From: Dyella_D sp052115385
GTDB taxonomy: Bacteria; Pseudomonadota; Gammaproteobacteria; Xanthomonadales; Rhodanobacteraceae
Reading direction: 5' to 3'
Assembly: GCF_052115385.1 (NCBI RefSeq)
Contig: NZ_JBFRGP010000003.1
Coordinates: 310,001-374,000, forward strand
Length of the DNA: 64,000 nucleotides
In this document: piece after piece, positions 62,445 to 64,000 of the stretch
Position numbering within the stretch: position 1 is the stretch's first letter
Layout: each line of letters starts with the position of its first letter
Notes under the pieces: model-generated
The model's database searches: none
Told to the model about the DNA's origin: nothing
Seen by the model: the letters and a program-made list of their open reading frames with translations, nothing else
Program-made: the position numbers and the translations under genes

Positions 62445-63293
62445 TCAGTCCTCGCCCGGCATCCGCTTGCGATGGGGTTCGGCATCCACGGTGATGTACT
62501 GCGGCTCTTCGCTGTCCAGGCGCAGTGCGGTGAGCTTGCCGCCCCACACGCAACCGGTGTCGATGGCGTAGATGCCCAGCCCCGCGAAACGCCCCAGCGC
62601 GGACCAGTGCCCGCATACGATGCGCGACTCGCGGCGTTTCATGCCCGGCACCTCGAACCACGGATACATGCCCGGCTTCTGCGTGCCGGGGATGTCCTTG
62701 CTTTCGAAGTCGATGCGGCCGTGGATGTCGCAGTAGCGCATCCGTGTGAAGGTGTTGATCGAGGCGCGCATGCGCTCGATGCCCTGCAGCCGGCTCGACC
62801 ATCCCGCCGGCCGGTTGCCGAACAGGTTCTTCAGGATGCGCCCGTGGCGCGGGCTCGACAGTTCGCGCTCCACCTCCTGGGCGCAGCGCAGTGCCTGCCG
62901 CAGCGTCCAGATCGGTGCGAGGCCGGCGTGCACCATGGTCCAGCCCAGCGCCTCGTCGTGATGCATCAGCTTCTGCGAGCGCATCCACTCGAACAGCACC
63001 GGCGCATCGTCCGCGAACAGCACCTCGCGCAGTTCCGGATTGACCTTGGACTGCGCTTCCGGCCGCCGCTGCGCGATGGCCAGCAGGCTCAGGTCGTGGT
63101 TGCCGAGGGTGAGCACCACCTGCTCGCGCAGGCCGTGGATCAGGCGCAGCGTGTCCAGCGACTGGCCGCCGCGGTTGACCAGGTCGCCGCAGAACCACAG
63201 GCGGTCCGCCGCCGGATCGAAGCGCAGCTTGTCGAGCAGGCGTTGCAGTTCGGGGAGGCAGCCCTGTACGTCGCCGATCGCATACGTAGCCAT
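62445..63293 (-). CDS. apaH: Diadenosine tetraphosphatase ApaH
   Basis: Splits Ap4A into two ADP in the cytoplasm; also removes Np4 caps from RNA in E. coli. 282 residues. Calcineurin-like metallophosphatase motifs: 'YAIGDVQGCLPEL' (D-x-Q-G), 'LWFCGDLVNRGGQS', 'LTLGNHDLSLLA', 'MVHAGLAPIW' and 'IVCGHWSALG'. Start at 'MATYAIGDV'. Its ATG overlaps the apaG stop by 1 bp (TGATG). Confidence 0.96.
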   Translation of the reverse strand: MATYAIGDVQGCLPELQRLLDKLRFDPAADRLWFCGDLVNRGGQSLDTLRLIHGLREQVVLTLGNHDLSLLAIAQRRPEAQSKVNPELREVLFADDAPVLFEWMRSQKLMHHDEALGWTMVHAGLAPIWTLRQALRCAQEVERELSSPRHGRILKNLFGNRPAGWSSRLQGIERMRASINTFTRMRYCDIHGRIDFESKDIPGTQKPGMYPWFEVPGMKRRESRIVCGHWSALGRFAGLGIYAIDTGCVWGGKLTALRLDSEEPQYITVDAEPHRKRMPGED

Positions 63294-63676
63294 CAGTGCA
63301 GCGTACGCGGAATGGACAGGGTGAAGGGCGCGATCGGGGCCTCGAAATGGGTGCCGTCGTCGGCCAGCATCTGGTAGCTGCCCTCCATGATGCCCACCGC
63401 GGTCTCCAGCACGGCGCCGGAGGTGTACTCGTAGTCGTCGCCGGGACGCATCCACGGCTGCTCGCCGACCACGCCTTCGCCGCGCACTTCTTCCACCTTG
63501 CCGTTGGCATCCGTGATCACCCAGTGGCGGGCGATCAGGCGCGCCGGCATGTCGCCGGCGTTATGCAGCGTGATGGTGTAGGCGAACACATAGCGGTTGT
63601 CGCCGGGCTTGGATTGATCGGGGACGAAGCGTGTTTCGACCTGCACGTCGATCGTGTAGGAGGCTTTCTCGGTCAT
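63293..63676 (-). CDS. apaG: ApaG domain protein
   Basis: Small beta-sandwich protein of 127 residues; binds Co/Mg and nucleotides in homologues, with unclear physiological role. Seen: 'VQVETRFVPDQSKP', 'RYVFAYTITLHNAGDMPARL', 'ARHWVITDANGKVEEVRGEG', 'GEQPWMRPGDDYEYTSGAVL', 'GIMEGSYQML', as in the E. coli protein. Start at 'MTEKASYTI'; 28 codons upstream in frame are outside the family. Lies between rsmA and apaH as in the enterobacterial operon. Confidence 0.95.
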   Translation of the reverse strand: MTEKASYTIDVQVETRFVPDQSKPGDNRYVFAYTITLHNAGDMPARLIARHWVITDANGKVEEVRGEGVVGEQPWMRPGDDYEYTSGAVLETAVGIMEGSYQMLADDGTHFEAPIAPFTLSIPRTLH

Positions 63677-63770
63677 GACCGGATTGTAAGGCTTGCCGAC
63701 ACGCATGGAGCAAGCCTGAACGCGTGCGCCTGAACCGCGCTTGCCCGCCGCCGCTGGCATCGGCAGGTTG

Positions 63771-64000
63771 TCACACCGCGGTTGGCACCTTGGCCAGGCG
63801 GACGAAGTCCAGCGGCGCGAGGGTTTCGGCGCGCGCCTTCGGGTCGATGCCGGCCGCTTCGATCGCGGCCGCGTCCATCAGCTGGCGCACGGCATTGCCG
63901 AGGGTCTTGCGCCGCTGTGCGAAGGCCGCCTTGACGATGGCGTATACGCGCTGCGGATCGCCGTCGTGGCGCTGTTCCGGCGGCAGCGGCACCAGCCGCA
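63771..64000 (-). CDS. rsmA: 16S rRNA dimethyladenosine transferase RsmA, C-terminal end (5' part outside window)
   Basis: Dimethylates two adjacent adenosines near the 3' end of 16S rRNA. Only the last 76 or so residues are in the window; the frame runs open through the right edge. The C-terminal domain is recognisable: 'RLVPLPPEQRHDGD', 'VKAAFAQRRKTLGNAVRQLM', 'GIDPKARAETLAPLDFVRLA', typical of KsgA/RsmA. Upstream of apaG and apaH on the same strand, the usual order, with 94 bp to apaG. Confidence 0.95.
   Translation of the reverse strand, partial: RLVPLPPEQRHDGDPQRVYAIVKAAFAQRRKTLGNAVRQLMDAAAIEAAGIDPKARAETLAPLDFVRLAKVPTAV

Overview
The window is a high-GC chromosomal segment from a gammaproteobacterium. 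Several features point to the Lysobacterales (Xanthomonadales), probably a Dyella/Rhodanobacter/Luteibacter-like member of the Rhodanobacteraceae (inference from protein character; no search was possible). They are a bacteria-killing type IV secretion locus in the order virB7-8-9-10-11-1-2-3-4-5-6, secreted proteins ending in the Xanthomonadales VirD4-interacting domain (XVIPCD), a VirB7 with a C-terminal extra domain, and a murein/division cluster that runs on to lpxC-dciA-M23 peptidase-secA.

Layout. 1-14.8 kb holds unlinked housekeeping and transport genes: the 3' part of ppc, a UPF0114 membrane protein, uup, metK, an SGNH hydrolase, a methyltransferase, dusB, a Fur-box-controlled TonB-dependent receptor, a NupG-like nucleoside permease, a LysE/RhtC exporter, a lipoprotein and a GlcD-type FAD dehydrogenase. 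14.9-36.4 kb is a complete X-type T4SS island, all on the minus strand. From virB7 it runs through virB6, then two small exported proteins and three immunity-effector modules, and ends with virD4. The three effectors share the same C-terminal secretion domain but have different toxic heads: a lysozyme-like domain, an NlpC/P60-like domain and a class-3 lipase. Each is preceded by one or two exported proteins that are probably its immunity factors. 37-40.5 kb holds yraN, lppC/lpoA, rsmI and the RNase P RNA. 40.7-56.3 kb is the complete dcw cluster from mraZ to ftsZ, nearly every junction overlapping, with a recognisable four-repeat MraZ operator. 56.3-64 kb holds lpxC, dciA, a LytM-type M23 peptidase, secA, apaH, apaG and the end of rsmA.

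How it works together. The VirB/VirD4 machine spans the envelope. VirD4 should recognise the XVIPCD tails and export the three enzymes into neighbouring cells, where they would attack peptidoglycan (two effectors) and membrane lipid (one). The lipoprotein or periplasmic partner genes would protect the producer and its kin. Next to it sits the cell's own wall-building operon.

The most unusual structure is a 286-bp, almost completely self-complementary DNA element at 23146-23431, between the lysozyme-like effector and its putative immunity gene. A 30-bp outer stem encloses two perfect 34-bp hairpins and a short middle hairpin, with almost no unpaired bases between them, and the loops of the two long hairpins are complementary to each other. 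Other points of note are a roughly 40-residue insertion with two cysteines in MraY, a large palindrome upstream of virB7, and a REP-like palindrome present three times in the first 10.5 kb.
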